Source: a virus. Taken from it: 64,000 bases of DNA. The DNA lies in the IMG/VR virus record IMGVR_UViG_3300025660_000003, positions 1 through 64,000 of that record, one strand, 5' to 3'. The position numbers and the translations under genes were made by a program. The notes under the pieces are model-generated. The model was given only the letters and a program-made list of their open reading frames with translations, had not been told where the DNA came from and searched no databases. Positions 40,101 through 51,300 of the stretch are shown here, one piece after another (the first letter of the stretch is position 1; every line of letters starts with the position of its first letter).

Positions 40101-42398
40101 GTAGACCGTATCAAGTACGACATCATCACCATGCAGTCGGAGAAGGCGAACCTGCAACAGTCGGCGGATAGCAACACCGACCAGGTGCAGGCCAAGCTGG
40201 AGACCTTGTCGGCTGATGTGGCGGTGCTGGAGGACGAACTTCGGGCCAAGGTCGCTCAGTTCAACCTGGCGAAGAACATCATCCAGGAGAGCTGGAAGGA
40301 CCCCAGCAACCCCAAGGCTCGCGGCGTCGCATTCCTGCTGGAGATGCTCGACCAGGTGGGGGCCGCCTACCGGACCTCCGATGACTTCCAGGGTCGGGGT
40401 GACCTCGGCAGCGCGACCGCCCTGCTCGACATGCTCTCCGACAAGAAGGCCATCTTCTCCAACGGCTCCCAGCCCGGCAGCTACCGCTACTACTCGGCCT
40501 CGCACCCCGACAAGGAGCACCAGGGGCCGAGCGTCATCGAGTACGTCTCTGACGTGAAGGGAAAGACACAGGAGTCGGCCCCGGCCAAGATCGACGGGGC
40601 CATCCCCACCATCAAGATGTTCTCACCCCACCCCACGGCACCGTTCGAGGGGGCCATCGTCCCAGAAGCGGAGCTGGTGGATGGCCAGCCGGAGGTCGGC
40701 ATCAGGGTGCTGGATGGCAGCGGGAAGGAAGGTGGGGTCTCTCTCGCTACCAGCGACATCATGGAGCTGATGTTCTCGGTCCAGGTCGTCACGGTGGTCA
40801 AGAGCGTCACCACGAACTTCCGCACCACCAACATCGGCAGCCTCGGTCCGGCGGCACGGGCGAAGATCAGCGCACAGCTCGCTCCGGTATCGGCTGCGGC
40901 TCTCACCGCGACCATCGCGGACATCTTCGAGCCCCAGTGGGACTCCCTGAAGGCCAAGGTCACTCAGGGCATCACGGCCATGAAGGCGAAGGCCACCGAG
41001 GGTGGCTGGAACGTCGGGACGGTTCTGGCTCCAGCCTTTCCCGCCACGGTCGTGCTCTACAAGCAGTCCGTGTCCACGGGCACCAGCGGGGGCGATGACC
41101 TGTTCGGTGACGCCACGCTGGCGGACCTCATCTTTGCCGACAACCCCGATGGGACCATCGACCTGGGGCCAAAGGGTGCGCAGGCCACGCAGTTCGACCT
41201 CCTGAGCCACGCAGGGGCAAAGCTGGGGTCCGACTTCTATCGGAAGCTGGAGACCATCCGCCGAACAGCCGCCACGGCCCTCAAGGCGGCCGGTGCCAAG
41301 GGGCCAGAGTCGGATGAAGTGATCGGCGTGTTCAACACCGCTCTCGGGGCCGTCATCGGCACGTCGGTGGCCCCCAGCAACACCCGCAAGGGTCGGGAGA
41401 CCCAGCGGAAGACAACGACTACTTCCAGCCCGGTCTTCCCGGTGTCCGACGCCCGTGGCTACGAGGTCATCGGGTCGTACCGCTACGGACGCGAGGTGAG
41501 CATCGAGCCGGAGGGGGTGTTCGACCAGCTCCACAAGACCGACCTGTTCAGCCTCCTCGACAAGACGCTGGTGGAGCAGATCCTTCGGTCCTTCGTCCAG
41601 GGTCAGAGCATCGCCACTCCGTCTCCATCGCCGGTCCAGGTCGGGGACAAGACGGTGACTCGCCCCGTGGGCAACGGTGAGATGAGTGTCCAGAGCGGAG
41701 CTGCCACCTCCCGCTACCTCAACGACGAGGTGGTTCGCCAGCTCCGGTCGAAGAACCTGACCGACAAGCAGATCCTGGACTACGGCTTCCTCCTGGACGG
41801 CGGCGAGTCGAACCAGCTCCAGTTCAGCCTGGCGAACATCTTCACGGAGCAGAACCTCGACGGCATCCAGAAGATCCCGGTCATCAACGCGGCCTACTCG
41901 CTTGCCGACATGGACCTCCAGCAGGGCGGGCACATCTGCGACTGCAAGGCCGCAGAGGCGGACGTTCACATCCTCGCGTTCGGCCAGGAGCAGTTCCTTT
42001 CCTTCTCCCAGGCAGGCTCTCCGGCCCATGAGGGGCTCGGGGATGACCCGGCGGATGCTGGCACCCGATGGGTGGCCATGACGGCAGCTCAGGCGTCTGT
42101 GTCGTGGCAGCAGCAGCAGGAGGCTCTGCGGGGCCAGGTGCTCGACAGAGGCGGGAGCCACATCGTCAAGCAGGTCGTGGAGACCCTCGGCATCGACACG
42201 GGGCCGAGCGGCAACGACTTCACGGAGACCCTGGGCATCGAAGGTCTGGAGCCCGGCATCAGGACGAGCGTGTTCGAGAAGACCAACGCCGAGGCACAGC
42301 GCAACTTCACGGATGAGGATGGGCCTCTCCAGGAGGCCATCCGGGAGGCAGAGCAGAACGGCCTCAACCTGACGACGCCGCCAGGGGGTGACCAGTGA
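37197..42398 (+). CDS. Baseplate hub protein with M15-type peptidase domain
   Basis: 1733 residues. N-terminus hub-like (ASASFSLAIPRHHNESFARDAKFLLRPGLEIHVYMRG). An inserted peptidase domain at about 170-290 has the M15 metal motif H210-x2-G213-x-A215-x-D217 (SQHYQGSAVD) and the second site VH270MD. This fits a D-Ala-D-Ala-type peptidase that cuts the peptide part of the cell wall during entry. From about 360 to 820 it is gp27/hub-like (HVFHGVITEVSHSASGGVGSISV, FYYCNSF). The rest is helical and beta-rich of unknown fold, with a coiled coil near 950-1030. Ends in ATGA overlap with the spike gene. Confidence 0.75.
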   Translation: MGLESRPYVGTWRLNGRQLIQHTPDALVYVNGETSLPGCSKCSGRIDIQRFLTEVSVDAGTEPGSASASFSLAIPRHHNESFARDAKFLLRPGLEIHVYMRGYFPVAGLYNNLAEGKVQNEITSLGDVTPAMIEAEQLPDPASPGTYGVDDILGGADVDAETRANAATTAAMMNTLESYLQQRYPGAKLSVNSAYTPARPQGGHADKSQHYQGSAVDIQATSDAGPISSPDIWRSVEKLRETGHLPRGGTGAYVYDGSTPDNPLWAGYVHMDHRGRSAWWVHDQATQTMVPDPVAYKGVLQTGLGGLPEPNSTVQGYDASEPPPAVAPPATTAGIQEPVTLATTAQVGPSLLEEQGLAGLGIEDTLAYPYYHVFHGVITEVSHSASGGVGSISVSCSSMLHFWQYQNMSTNASLFGARPTNSKLKMSLVGHNFTGMHPYQIMYTLHHDMVGAAGGVGWALSNKTNQTAVSEVGGESLYSLNIRYWQKRFSGKAIRLRMHGATGDLFSTMAAAWLGRTSSSNIMSLMRKRYSTAKPSAVKGVLERVGLYNRNKRAALDALEALEFADQSHGGNVANKPDFGINIVEMQAFVSNIGNWGQVNLFESSYESKLDVAQKVMEITGFEFYQDVDGDFVFKPPMWNLDTSGSRVYRIEDIDIINIGYSEKEPQVTYMTCKGSQFKNTAGTGLENEWGVRGQYIDYRLVAQFGWRPGSYETAYFNDSKSMFFSAVNRMDVLNIGINSANVTIPVRPEIRPGFPVYVVYMDAFYYCNSFAHSHAVGGQCTTSLQLVGKRAKFYPPGRPGSGGAGFLADVDLGNTILPQRPIQVLSPDGTPKLSGFPNVVMALDPTAINPLFFVVGNDMADISDVRVIKYLLKFGEEDGRIFDSVKTLENGGKVYTMTTGQKTGAGEDSQPITVRFYFQEDDFKGTASVPQSGDPNAEQPFNIIAEAINYERLVAEATVAQEKDQEAVDRIKYDIITMQSEKANLQQSADSNTDQVQAKLETLSADVAVLEDELRAKVAQFNLAKNIIQESWKDPSNPKARGVAFLLEMLDQVGAAYRTSDDFQGRGDLGSATALLDMLSDKKAIFSNGSQPGSYRYYSASHPDKEHQGPSVIEYVSDVKGKTQESAPAKIDGAIPTIKMFSPHPTAPFEGAIVPEAELVDGQPEVGIRVLDGSGKEGGVSLATSDIMELMFSVQVVTVVKSVTTNFRTTNIGSLGPAARAKISAQLAPVSAAALTATIADIFEPQWDSLKAKVTQGITAMKAKATEGGWNVGTVLAPAFPATVVLYKQSVSTGTSGGDDLFGDATLADLIFADNPDGTIDLGPKGAQATQFDLLSHAGAKLGSDFYRKLETIRRTAATALKAAGAKGPESDEVIGVFNTALGAVIGTSVAPSNTRKGRETQRKTTTTSSPVFPVSDARGYEVIGSYRYGREVSIEPEGVFDQLHKTDLFSLLDKTLVEQILRSFVQGQSIATPSPSPVQVGDKTVTRPVGNGEMSVQSGAATSRYLNDEVVRQLRSKNLTDKQILDYGFLLDGGESNQLQFSLANIFTEQNLDGIQKIPVINAAYSLADMDLQQGGHICDCKAAEADVHILAFGQEQFLSFSQAGSPAHEGLGDDPADAGTRWVAMTAAQASVSWQQQQEALRGQVLDRGGSHIVKQVVETLGIDTGPSGNDFTETLGIEGLEPGIRTSVFEKTNAEAQRNFTDEDGPLQEAIREAEQNGLNLTTPPGGDQ

Positions 42399-44815
42399 CC
42401 GACCAGTACGGCAGAGCGTGGAACACCCTGGGCCGTGTCCATCGCGGGCACCTGACCCAGGAGCCCTTCGCCAAGAAGAAGAAGCTCGACGACATGAACC
42501 CCGACAAGGGGGGCAGCCTGGGGCTGGGCGTCGCCCGTGTGGTGGGCATCGACTACGAGGAGCACTTCGTCACCCTGCGTACCGTCGTCGGCACTGAGCA
42601 GGAGTTCGAGCGCGTCCCTGTCCCCCTGACGTACCCCGGTGCGGGCTGTCGGCACTTCTTTGGGGCCATGCCGGAGGTGGGCGACTACTGCGTGGTCGGC
42701 TGGCTGCCCCAGGAGTCGTCGGAGAAGCACGGCGGCAGCAAGACCCCCGTGATCCTCAACTGGATCATCCCCGGTGTCTGGCCGGGTCGTGACTGGCTCG
42801 CGCTCTCGAACTTCACGGAGGACGAGCACGACTCAGGCACCAGCCGCAACCGGGAGGAGGTCAAGGGGGTCTTCGACCAGATCCGGCACAAGCTCAGGCA
42901 CCTCCAGCCGGGCAACATCCTTGCGTCATCGTCGCAGGGTGCCGACATGGTGCTGGATGAGAACGTCCACCTGGCCAACCGCCGGGGCAACGAGTTCATC
43001 CTGCGAGACGCCGATCAGGCGGTGGTCACCCGTGCGCTCCAGCAGTTCACAGCTCTGGCAGGCAGCCGCACCTACGCAGGCATGGTCCAGCGTGACGCTC
43101 TCCGGCTCCCGACCACGATGTTCAGCGACGGGTTCGTGTGGGACGGCCCGACCCAGGCATACGCAGGGGTCGCCCTGCATGAGGGTGACCTCCCTGTGGA
43201 TGGGACATACCCCGAAGGGTATGTGACCCCTGACCCGCAGCTCACCCGGACGTTCGATGCGGACGGCAAGCTCACCAAGGGGCTGTACCAGTACCCCGCT
43301 TTCCTCGACCCCTACGTCTTCCTGCGGAACGGTGGCTACATCGACGAGGATGGCGTCGCCGTGGACTCCCGGCACCTCAACGACGCGGTGTACGGCGGCA
43401 AGGGCATCTACCGCATCGGCACTGGGTCGCTCGCCAACACCGTCCTCGACCCAGGAGTCCCCTCCCTGACGGAGCACCGGATCGAGGTGTCCCACACCTC
43501 CGATGGCCTCCTCCCGGTCACGGAGCAGACGGATGGCTTCGATGCCGAACGGCTCCCAGGCTCAGACCCCGATACCCCGGGCGTCTCCGGCAACCAGCCC
43601 TACATCGAGTGGGTCATGGGCTCGGTCGTCGGCAACGACCCCTTCTCCGGGCAGGGCCGCAAGGAGTACGGCCTCCCCCTGGTCGCCCGCGTCTTCGATG
43701 AGACCGGGGGCCTGAGCCCCACCATCCAGGCAGCTCGCGTCGCGTCAGCAGGGAAGTCCGGCGGGACTCCTCTGGTGGAGCACGCGGCGACGTTGTTCAA
43801 GCTGACCCCGCCCTCTGGCCGTCTGGCTCCGACCTGGTGGTCCATCAACAAGCAGGGGCAGGCTCGTGTCAGCCTCTCCGGGCCGCCCACGGGCTACGGC
43901 CTCGACATGGCTGTCTCCGGCGGGATGCGGCTGGCTGTCGGTGGCGGGCTGGAGCTGCTGCTCAAGGGCGGCATCCACATCGGCACGCTGTCGAAGAATA
44001 GCCTCCGGCTCCGTAGCGAGCAGGGGCCGCTCATCCTCTACGGCGGTGGCTCCGACCGTGGTGATGCGAGCACCCTGGAGCGCCTCCAGGGCACGAACGG
44101 CGGCGAGAGTGGTGTGCCCAGCGTGGACATCCACGCCCGGACGAATGCCGTGTTCCGTGCCGAGAAGCAGATGCTCATCAAGGCAGAGCTGCTGGAGGCC
44201 AACGCGAAGGCGGTCAAGGTCGTCGGCCACGACGAGATTGCCCTGACGACCTCGAAGCAGCTCTCGGCATCTGCCGAGGACGTGAAGTTCACGGTCAGCG
44301 GCAAGCGAACCGACAACTTCTCGGGTCCGAAGCAGCTCGATTCGACCAACGGAGCCCTACACGAGCGGAGCTACACCCCGAACTTCCCAGGCGTGGTGTG
44401 CGAGGAGGTCAACTACGAGTCGGGTGACCGCGAGGAGACGTTCCAGAACGGCAACCACACGACGAGCATGGTCATCGGCGACATGACCTACGAGACCGAC
44501 CAGGGCACCTGGAAGGCACGGTCGGGCCAGAACAGCCAGGAGGTCAGTGCGGACGGGGTCATCGGTACGGCCACGACCGGGAGCGCGAAGCTCACCGCGA
44601 CGGCAGGTGCAGCGGTGATGAAGGGCTCCACCTCGGTGCTCGTCGAGGCGACGGCAGGCCCGCTGACGCTCAAGTCGTCCAGCTCCATCTTCTTGCAGTC
44701 CTCCGGGAACGCCCCGGACATCGGTGGGGTGCTCTGCGCAGGTTCGCTGGAGCCCTTCACGAACCTGCCCTTCTCTACCTGGGGCCTGGGTGCCTCTGGA
44801 GTGGTGGTGTCCTGA
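42395..44815 (+). CDS. Baseplate central spike, gp5/VgrG-like
   Basis: 806 residues. N-terminal OB-fold region: GVARVVGIDYEEHFVTLRTVVG...VPVPLTYPGAGCRHFFGAMPEVGDYCVVGWLPQ, as in tail spike and gp5 proteins. A middle domain (130-440) follows. The C-terminal part has short beta repeats typical of a triple-stranded helix (GLDMAVSGGMRLAVGGGLELLLKGGIHIGTL..., LIKAELLEANAKAVKVVGHDEIAL..., TSVLVEATAGPLTLKSSSSIFL). It would be the membrane-puncturing tip below the hub. No lysozyme domain is seen; the hub's peptidase may replace it. Confidence 0.75.
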   Translation: MTDQYGRAWNTLGRVHRGHLTQEPFAKKKKLDDMNPDKGGSLGLGVARVVGIDYEEHFVTLRTVVGTEQEFERVPVPLTYPGAGCRHFFGAMPEVGDYCVVGWLPQESSEKHGGSKTPVILNWIIPGVWPGRDWLALSNFTEDEHDSGTSRNREEVKGVFDQIRHKLRHLQPGNILASSSQGADMVLDENVHLANRRGNEFILRDADQAVVTRALQQFTALAGSRTYAGMVQRDALRLPTTMFSDGFVWDGPTQAYAGVALHEGDLPVDGTYPEGYVTPDPQLTRTFDADGKLTKGLYQYPAFLDPYVFLRNGGYIDEDGVAVDSRHLNDAVYGGKGIYRIGTGSLANTVLDPGVPSLTEHRIEVSHTSDGLLPVTEQTDGFDAERLPGSDPDTPGVSGNQPYIEWVMGSVVGNDPFSGQGRKEYGLPLVARVFDETGGLSPTIQAARVASAGKSGGTPLVEHAATLFKLTPPSGRLAPTWWSINKQGQARVSLSGPPTGYGLDMAVSGGMRLAVGGGLELLLKGGIHIGTLSKNSLRLRSEQGPLILYGGGSDRGDASTLERLQGTNGGESGVPSVDIHARTNAVFRAEKQMLIKAELLEANAKAVKVVGHDEIALTTSKQLSASAEDVKFTVSGKRTDNFSGPKQLDSTNGALHERSYTPNFPGVVCEEVNYESGDREETFQNGNHTTSMVIGDMTYETDQGTWKARSGQNSQEVSADGVIGTATTGSAKLTATAGAAVMKGSTSVLVEATAGPLTLKSSSSIFLQSSGNAPDIGGVLCAGSLEPFTNLPFSTWGLGASGVVVS

Positions 44816-45393
44816 TGGCCTTGACCCGTGCCCTCTACTACGCCGACCTGGTGGCCCTCAAAGGGGCTGGCCTGTTCGCGTTCAACGGTGTGCCCTTCGA
44901 TGACGTGGCTCAGAGCATCGCGGCGGCGATGATGGCCTGGGGGCCTACCGTCCAGCTCGAAGGGGTGGCGGTAGGGACGGCAGGGGCCGGGACCATCAAC
45001 ACGCCCACCAGCAAGATGATCCTCGCCCCCAACGCTCCGGTGGTCATCGCGGGGCTGGCCTCTGCCGGGATGGTCGGGCCACTGAGCATCTCCCTAGGCA
45101 CCGTGGTCAGCTCCGCCCTGGCGAAGACCATCTCGGCATCCGGCGGCTACTCCGGTGCGGTCGTCGGCGTCGGTGTCGGTGCTGATGTATCGAAGGTGAC
45201 GGTGGCCGGTGAGGCGAAGCTCAGCAACACCCTGGCCGCTCTGCTAGGCACTGGACCGGCTGCCTCGATGATGGCCCGGGGCCTTGCCTCTGGCATTTCA
45301 AAGCTGCTGTTGACGGCCACGGGCGCGGGTAGTGTGGTGGGCTCCCCAAGTACGGCCCCAGCAACGGGCACCTCTACCTCGGTGATGGTCTGA
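44815..45393 (+). CDS. Baseplate/tail-tip protein (192 aa)
   Basis: 192 residues, rich in Gly, Ala, Ser and Val and low in charge. N-terminus MALTRALYYADLVALKGAGLFAFNGVPFDD; then beta-rich repeats (VQLEGVAVGTAGAGTI, SKMILAPNAPVVIAGL). The order suggests a small trimeric spike-associated or plug protein. Coupled at both ends: the stop of the spike overlaps its ATG, and its stop overlaps the next ATG (TGATG). No PAAR motif was found. Confidence 0.6.
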   Translation: MALTRALYYADLVALKGAGLFAFNGVPFDDVAQSIAAAMMAWGPTVQLEGVAVGTAGAGTINTPTSKMILAPNAPVVIAGLASAGMVGPLSISLGTVVSSALAKTISASGGYSGAVVGVGVGADVSKVTVAGEAKLSNTLAALLGTGPAASMMARGLASGISKLLLTATGAGSVVGSPSTAPATGTSTSVMV

Positions 45394-48300
45394 TGGGTAT
45401 CGAGTTCACAGGTCACGTCCTGCGTGCTCCCCGGATCGCTCCGGGGAACTCGGCGACATCCAGTCCCCCGGAGAACGGGGTGGTTCGAGACGTTCAGGTG
45501 CCCCCGGCACGGACGGCTGCCGATCCCCTCATCGTGGACTTCGCGGGTGACCAGTACCGGGCCGCCGTGCTCGAAGGCCCCGGCACCTCCCCGCATGAGT
45601 ACCTGGTCTGGACCGCCGTGTCCTCGCAGCTCGCTCAGGTCGAAGACGCGACCTGGTGGATGACCGATGGCACCGGCAGCATCCCGGCCGGAGAGACCTT
45701 CAGGGTCATCGTCACCGACGACGGCGGGCGGGACATCGGCCAGGTGACCCACCTGGTCATTGCCCGTGGCGACGTGGTCCATGTGGACGAAGGCTGGGTG
45801 GACGTGAACAACCCGGCGGCAGGACGCCTGGGCTCCCTGCCCTTCTACGTCGTCGTCCCCGCTCTTGCAGACCAGGACCCCGTGTCGGGCGTCGTGACCC
45901 TGAAGGACAGCAACGTCTTCACGGCCACCGGAGCGGGCCTTGTCGCGAGCACCCTCGCCACCCTCTTCGGTACGGGCCTGTCCCTCGACCGGGGGGATGC
46001 CGTCATGGAGGCCCGCTACACCCTGTCGTCGGTGAAGTTCTGGTGGACCCGGAACGACCGCTACGAGACCCGGTTCGGCTGGAACAACGCCCTTCAGCGG
46101 TGGATGCCCTACAAGGGCTCGGCTCCCGTCAACCTGGGGCGGCTGCTCTTCGACACGACGTACAAGCTCTCCCCACCCTTGAGCAACCTCCCTGTCGGCT
46201 CTGTGCTGCCTGGTGACGCCCTGGTGGGCGACCAGTACGCCATGCTCCGGCTGGGCTCGTCTGCGGGCGCTCTGAGCCTCCCTGTGGGCGTCAACGACGT
46301 GGACGGGTTCACAGGTGTCGAGGTCGTAGCCGACTCGGCTGTGGAGTCCCTGTACGACTTCACGGCATCGACCATGGCAGCGGTCGTGGGTCAGACCAAC
46401 GGCATCCTCCAGTTCAACCCGCTCTACACCCAGGAGCACGCGGGCCAGAGCCTCTGGTACGTCTACCGGGGCTTCGCCGCTGATGCCGATGGCGTCGTCG
46501 GCACCCTCATCGCTCCCGACGACCTGTTTCTTGCTCCCGTCCCCGGCCCGACCGACCGTCCCTTCGTCCGCATCAACAACAGGACGCCTCTGGCGGTGAC
46601 CCTGGTGGCGGATGAGGCAGCTCTGGGTGCCGTGGCTCCAGTCGAAGGAGCTTGCGCAGTCGCCCTGACGACGGGTCGGCTGAAGCTGTCCACGACCGAC
46701 ATCGACAAGTCGGACCCGACGAAGCTGGGCACCTTCGACAAGCACTTCCTAGGGGCGGTCATCGTCTACGACGGGGTGGCCCTCAACGCGACCCCACAGC
46801 CCACGAAGGGGCCTCGACCCCTGGTGCAGGCAGACGGGGTGACGACGACGGTGCATCCAGTCGAGCTGATGTACCTCCCCGCTGCCTTGCCCTGGCCGGA
46901 AGACGCAGGAGGCGGGATCTTCTCAGGGCTCGGCATCTCCGGCGTCTTGCACATGCCGGACAAGACCGGAGCAATCCCCGACCCGGAGGGGGTCAACCCC
47001 GCACTGGTCGTTGTCCCGGTACGGCCGGGTGGTGATGCCCTGCCTGCCCCTGGTGGTGGCGTGCCTCCGCAGACCATCGGGTTGATTCGCCAGATCGAGG
47101 ACGGGGTAGGAGACACCATCCTGTTCTCGAAGGCCGGAGCCGTCGAAGAGCTGATCGTGGTGGACCGCAACAGCGACCTGCCGGACTTCCCGTTCAATGT
47201 CCCTGGTGGGGTGGCGTACATCACCCGCGAGGCGACGACGGTGGCGGCAGCTCCGCACTCGGCGGTACAGCTCGGTTCGGAGACCCGGACGGCCTTCGCC
47301 GGTCAGGTGGTCTACTTCCTCCAGGCGTCCCTCAACCCCTCGACCTACACCGAGACGGCGGTGCTCTACTCCAAGAGCCGCATCGTCTTCCGGTTCGAGG
47401 GCGACGAGGTGCTGTACTTCGCCAGCGACGGGGTGGCCCACGACTGGCTCGCCAGCTCTCTGCCCGTCCAGGCCTCCTACACCTCGACGGAGGTGGCTGC
47501 CTCCATCCAGGCCCGCATCACCGCGCAGGCGGGCACGGCCACTTGTCGGGCTGCGGGTGACCGGGTGGTGCTCGAAGCGGCAGACCCCACGACCGGCTGG
47601 GTCGAGATCGGCTGGGGCTTCCCGAAGGACTTGAGCGGGGCGTCTGCCCTCGGATTCTTGCCGGGCTGGCGAGTCCTGGGCGGGCAGCCGAACTGGCTGA
47701 CGGATGCGGGCGTCTCGATGGGCCTGTCCCGGAGCCTGCTCAACCTCGACCGCAGCAAGCCGGACGCGGACTACCTCGCCCAGTACCGGCTCGAAGACAC
47801 GGTGCTGGCTACCGCTGTGCAGGGGACGCCCTTCACCTTCTTTGACTTCCCGCCTGTCGAGGACATCGCCGGGTTCGATGACGGGGTGTTCTTCAACCTC
47901 CAGACCATCGCTCTCCAGGGTGACGACCTCCGCATCATCGACAAGCGGCTGGGTCACCTGGATGAGATCGAGCACAGGTTCACCGAGGGCAAGTTCGCCT
48001 GGCTGGACAGCACGGTCTCATCGAACCTGGTGCAGCAGCGCACTTCGGTCGTCAACCTGGGCAACCCCCTGGTGGTCCCTGAGTCCCTGCTCCCCGCCCC
48101 CGGCATCAACGGGAACTTCATGGCAGCCGAGGATGCTGCCCGGTACGTCGTCCAGCAGCAGGGCGTGGACTACCTCATCACTGACGACGGGGTGTCAGGG
48201 AACGTCCAGCTCGTCACCCGCTACGGGGCTCGGGTTGACTTCGGAGGCCAGGGAACCTTCACCCTCGCCGGGACCACGTTTGAGGACCCCGACGCGAACT

Positions 48301-51300
48301 TCGTGGCGACGATGCAGCCTGGTACACGCATCAAGCTCCCCGAAGGGTCGTACTTCGTCGATTCCGTCACGGATGCAACCCATGTGGAGGTCTCGCCGCC
48401 CTTCATCTCGACCGCGACTAGGGCGACCCCGTGGGAGGCGTTCGCAGGCTTCCCGGACAGCGTTTACGACCCGGCAATCGTCGCGGATCAGGTGTTCAAG
48501 CCGTTCGATCACCTGCCTGACGAGCCCTTCCGGGTTCGGGTGCTTTCACCGCTCGGCAATATTGTGATTGCGGATTTCACGGCGAACGTGGAAGACGCGA
48601 ACACCAGTGGTCGTCCAGTCAGTCTCCGGTTCGGTGCGGTAGCTCCGGGAGCGGGGGTGACGGCCTCGCTCTCGCCCCTGACGTTGACCACGCTCGGCGT
48701 GGTGGCGAACAACCTCCTGGTGCTGCCCTCGACGACGCACGTTGACGAGGCGGCCTTCAGCATCCGGGTGGGGACAGAGCTGCACGAACAGGGTGTCGGC
48801 CTTCTGCCGGTGGCTGCCTTCACGGCTGACCCGGTCAACGTGGAGTACCTGACGGCCGCGTGGAACGACGGCACGGTCGTCCACCCCAAGGGCGAACTGA
48901 AGTTCAACTCAGTGCTGCTGGTGGACCTGGAGTCCAGTGCGGTCGTGCTGGTCGAGACGCTGAGGCTCGCTGCCAACCTGACGGCGGGGGCGGCTGAGTA
49001 CGACCAGAAGACGGGCGACATCCGCATCGCGGCAGCGGACGTGACGACCCACGCTGGGACACAGCTCTACTTCACCGAGCAGATGATCACGCGGAAGCCT
49101 GGGGCCGACGTGGCGATCAGCCCGATGGTCGGGGCGGTCTCGTTCCGCAAGCCCATCAACAAGGGCAGCCTGGTCGAGATCGAATACTGGCTGGCCGACT
49201 CAGAGGGCCGCCGCGTCGGCACCCCGGCGGACCGGACCATCGAGTTCTTGCCTGTCTTCGTCCGCCGGGAGGCGATGGTCAGGCTCACCGATCACGAGTT
49301 CAATCTTGACCCAAACGGGTCACACGTCATCGACACCCGCATCAAGCCGGTCGTCTACCTGGGACCGAAGCAGCAGAACTTCGGCAAGGTGGACTTCACG
49401 GTGGACACCCCGAAGCACCTGCTGGGGCAGCGGCTCTCGTTCAACCGGGACCTGGCGACGTGGATCGTCCCGGAGGTCAACTACGCCGTGTTCGATGCAC
49501 TGGGCGGCGAGCGTGCCTTCCAGACATCGCAGAAGCCGGTCTATCGACCCCCCTTCTTCATCAAGGCGGGCAAGGACAACTTCGGGCTCCGTGGGGATCG
49601 GTCGGCCGACTTCGAGGTCGGTCAGATGCTCCGCATCGGGCCGGAGTGCTTCTACATCACGGAGATCCGCTACTTCGCTGACCCGGACACGACCCGGTTC
49701 GACATCTACCCGTCCACCGTGGGCGAGGTGGGGTCCCGTTCCCCCGGCAACGATGTCCTGACGCTGGTGACGGCTGGCCCCATCACCCCGGTCCTCGATC
49801 CCGATGGAGCTGCCCCGATTGCGACAGCAGCTCCGCTGGGGTTCATGCAGGAGATCGTGCTTGCGGACTTCCCGTTCGAGCCGGTCAACGCGAAGCAGAA
49901 CAGCATCACGTTCCTGGGTGACCTGACCACCTTCGCTGTGCCCGGTCACATCATGGAGATCGCCGGGCTCCCCTTCACCATCGCCTCTGCATCGTTGAGC
50001 GAGGATGGCACCCGCACGAAGATCATCTTCACCAGCCCCTTCCGGCTGGCTATCGACCCCGCAGGGCTCCCCACGGTCCGGCTCTCGTACCGGCCGGTCT
50101 ACCCGCCGGAGGTACGTCAGTTCGTGGGCGTCGGCCCCTACGTCGCCTCCGAAGGCGTCGATCTGACCCTCTCTGGAGAGTTCATCGCGGGCGTCGAGCA
50201 GCCGGGCCGCACGCTGGCCGAGGGCACTGAGTTCGAGGTTGACCCAGAGACGGGTGCCGTCCAGTTGCTCGCCCCGCTCCAGGAGCCCCTGGGGCCGAAG
50301 CAGAAGCTCCTGCTCTCGTTCACGAAGATCCGGGTCATGGAGCCCTTCTACTCGGGCGGCCAGGTGCAGTTCCCCCGGTGGGCAGCTCAGTACAAGCACA
50401 TCGTCGTCCCCTCCGTGGACAACGGCTACCTGGGCGGCACGCTGACGGCCCGGTACACCTTCGACAACCCCGACTCCTTCTACTTCCGGGCGCTCCCCCT
50501 CCGCAGCTACCTGGGCGAGGCGGTCGCACAGGCGGTCGCAGAGATGCAGCAGGGGCAGTCGTCGGGCGGCCCCCTGCTCTCATCGTCCGTGGGGACGAGC
50601 AACTGGCAGCAGGGCAACCTCGGTCTGGCGTCCCAGCGGCGAGACCTGCTCGACAAGGACCGGGCGGCCCGCAGTCTGCTGACCTTCTACAACAACGCCG
50701 TCGTGGCGTTCGAGCAGGTCGAGGAGGCCATCACCGGGAAGTTCATCGGTGACCGCGACGGCAAGTTCCGCTTCTGGGTCGGACGGGGCGAGGAGTACGC
50801 CCCGCCGGGCTTCGAGGACGAGTACACGGGCGAGCTGAACCCCTCAATCGTGTGGAGCAGCGTCTTCAACGCGACCGACCTGACCCGCGACATCCAGTTC
50901 CTGACGAGCGATCCCCTGGTGCGGCCGACGCTCTGCACGCTGGTGGATCTCCAGTTGTTCGGGGAGCCCCTGGGGGCATCACAGCTCCGCGACCTGATGG
51001 ACCAGCAGCGCGCGCTCATCCGCAACGACGTGGACGACGTGGTGCTGCTGGCGTCCTCGACCCCCCGCACCATCCCGACCAACGCACCTCCGTACTTCAC
51101 GGTGGAGGCCGATGGCTCGTTCGCCCGGATGGGCTCTGCCCACAGGTACTCCCGGCTGTTCCCGACCACGACGGAGGTGTTCTTCACCCTCATGCCGGGC
51201 ATCGAGGCTGACGTGTCGGTCGCGGGCGACGTGGGCTCCTACGCCTGGAACCGCATCACTACGACGGGGACAACGGAGTCCACCTACCGGGCTCCCATCG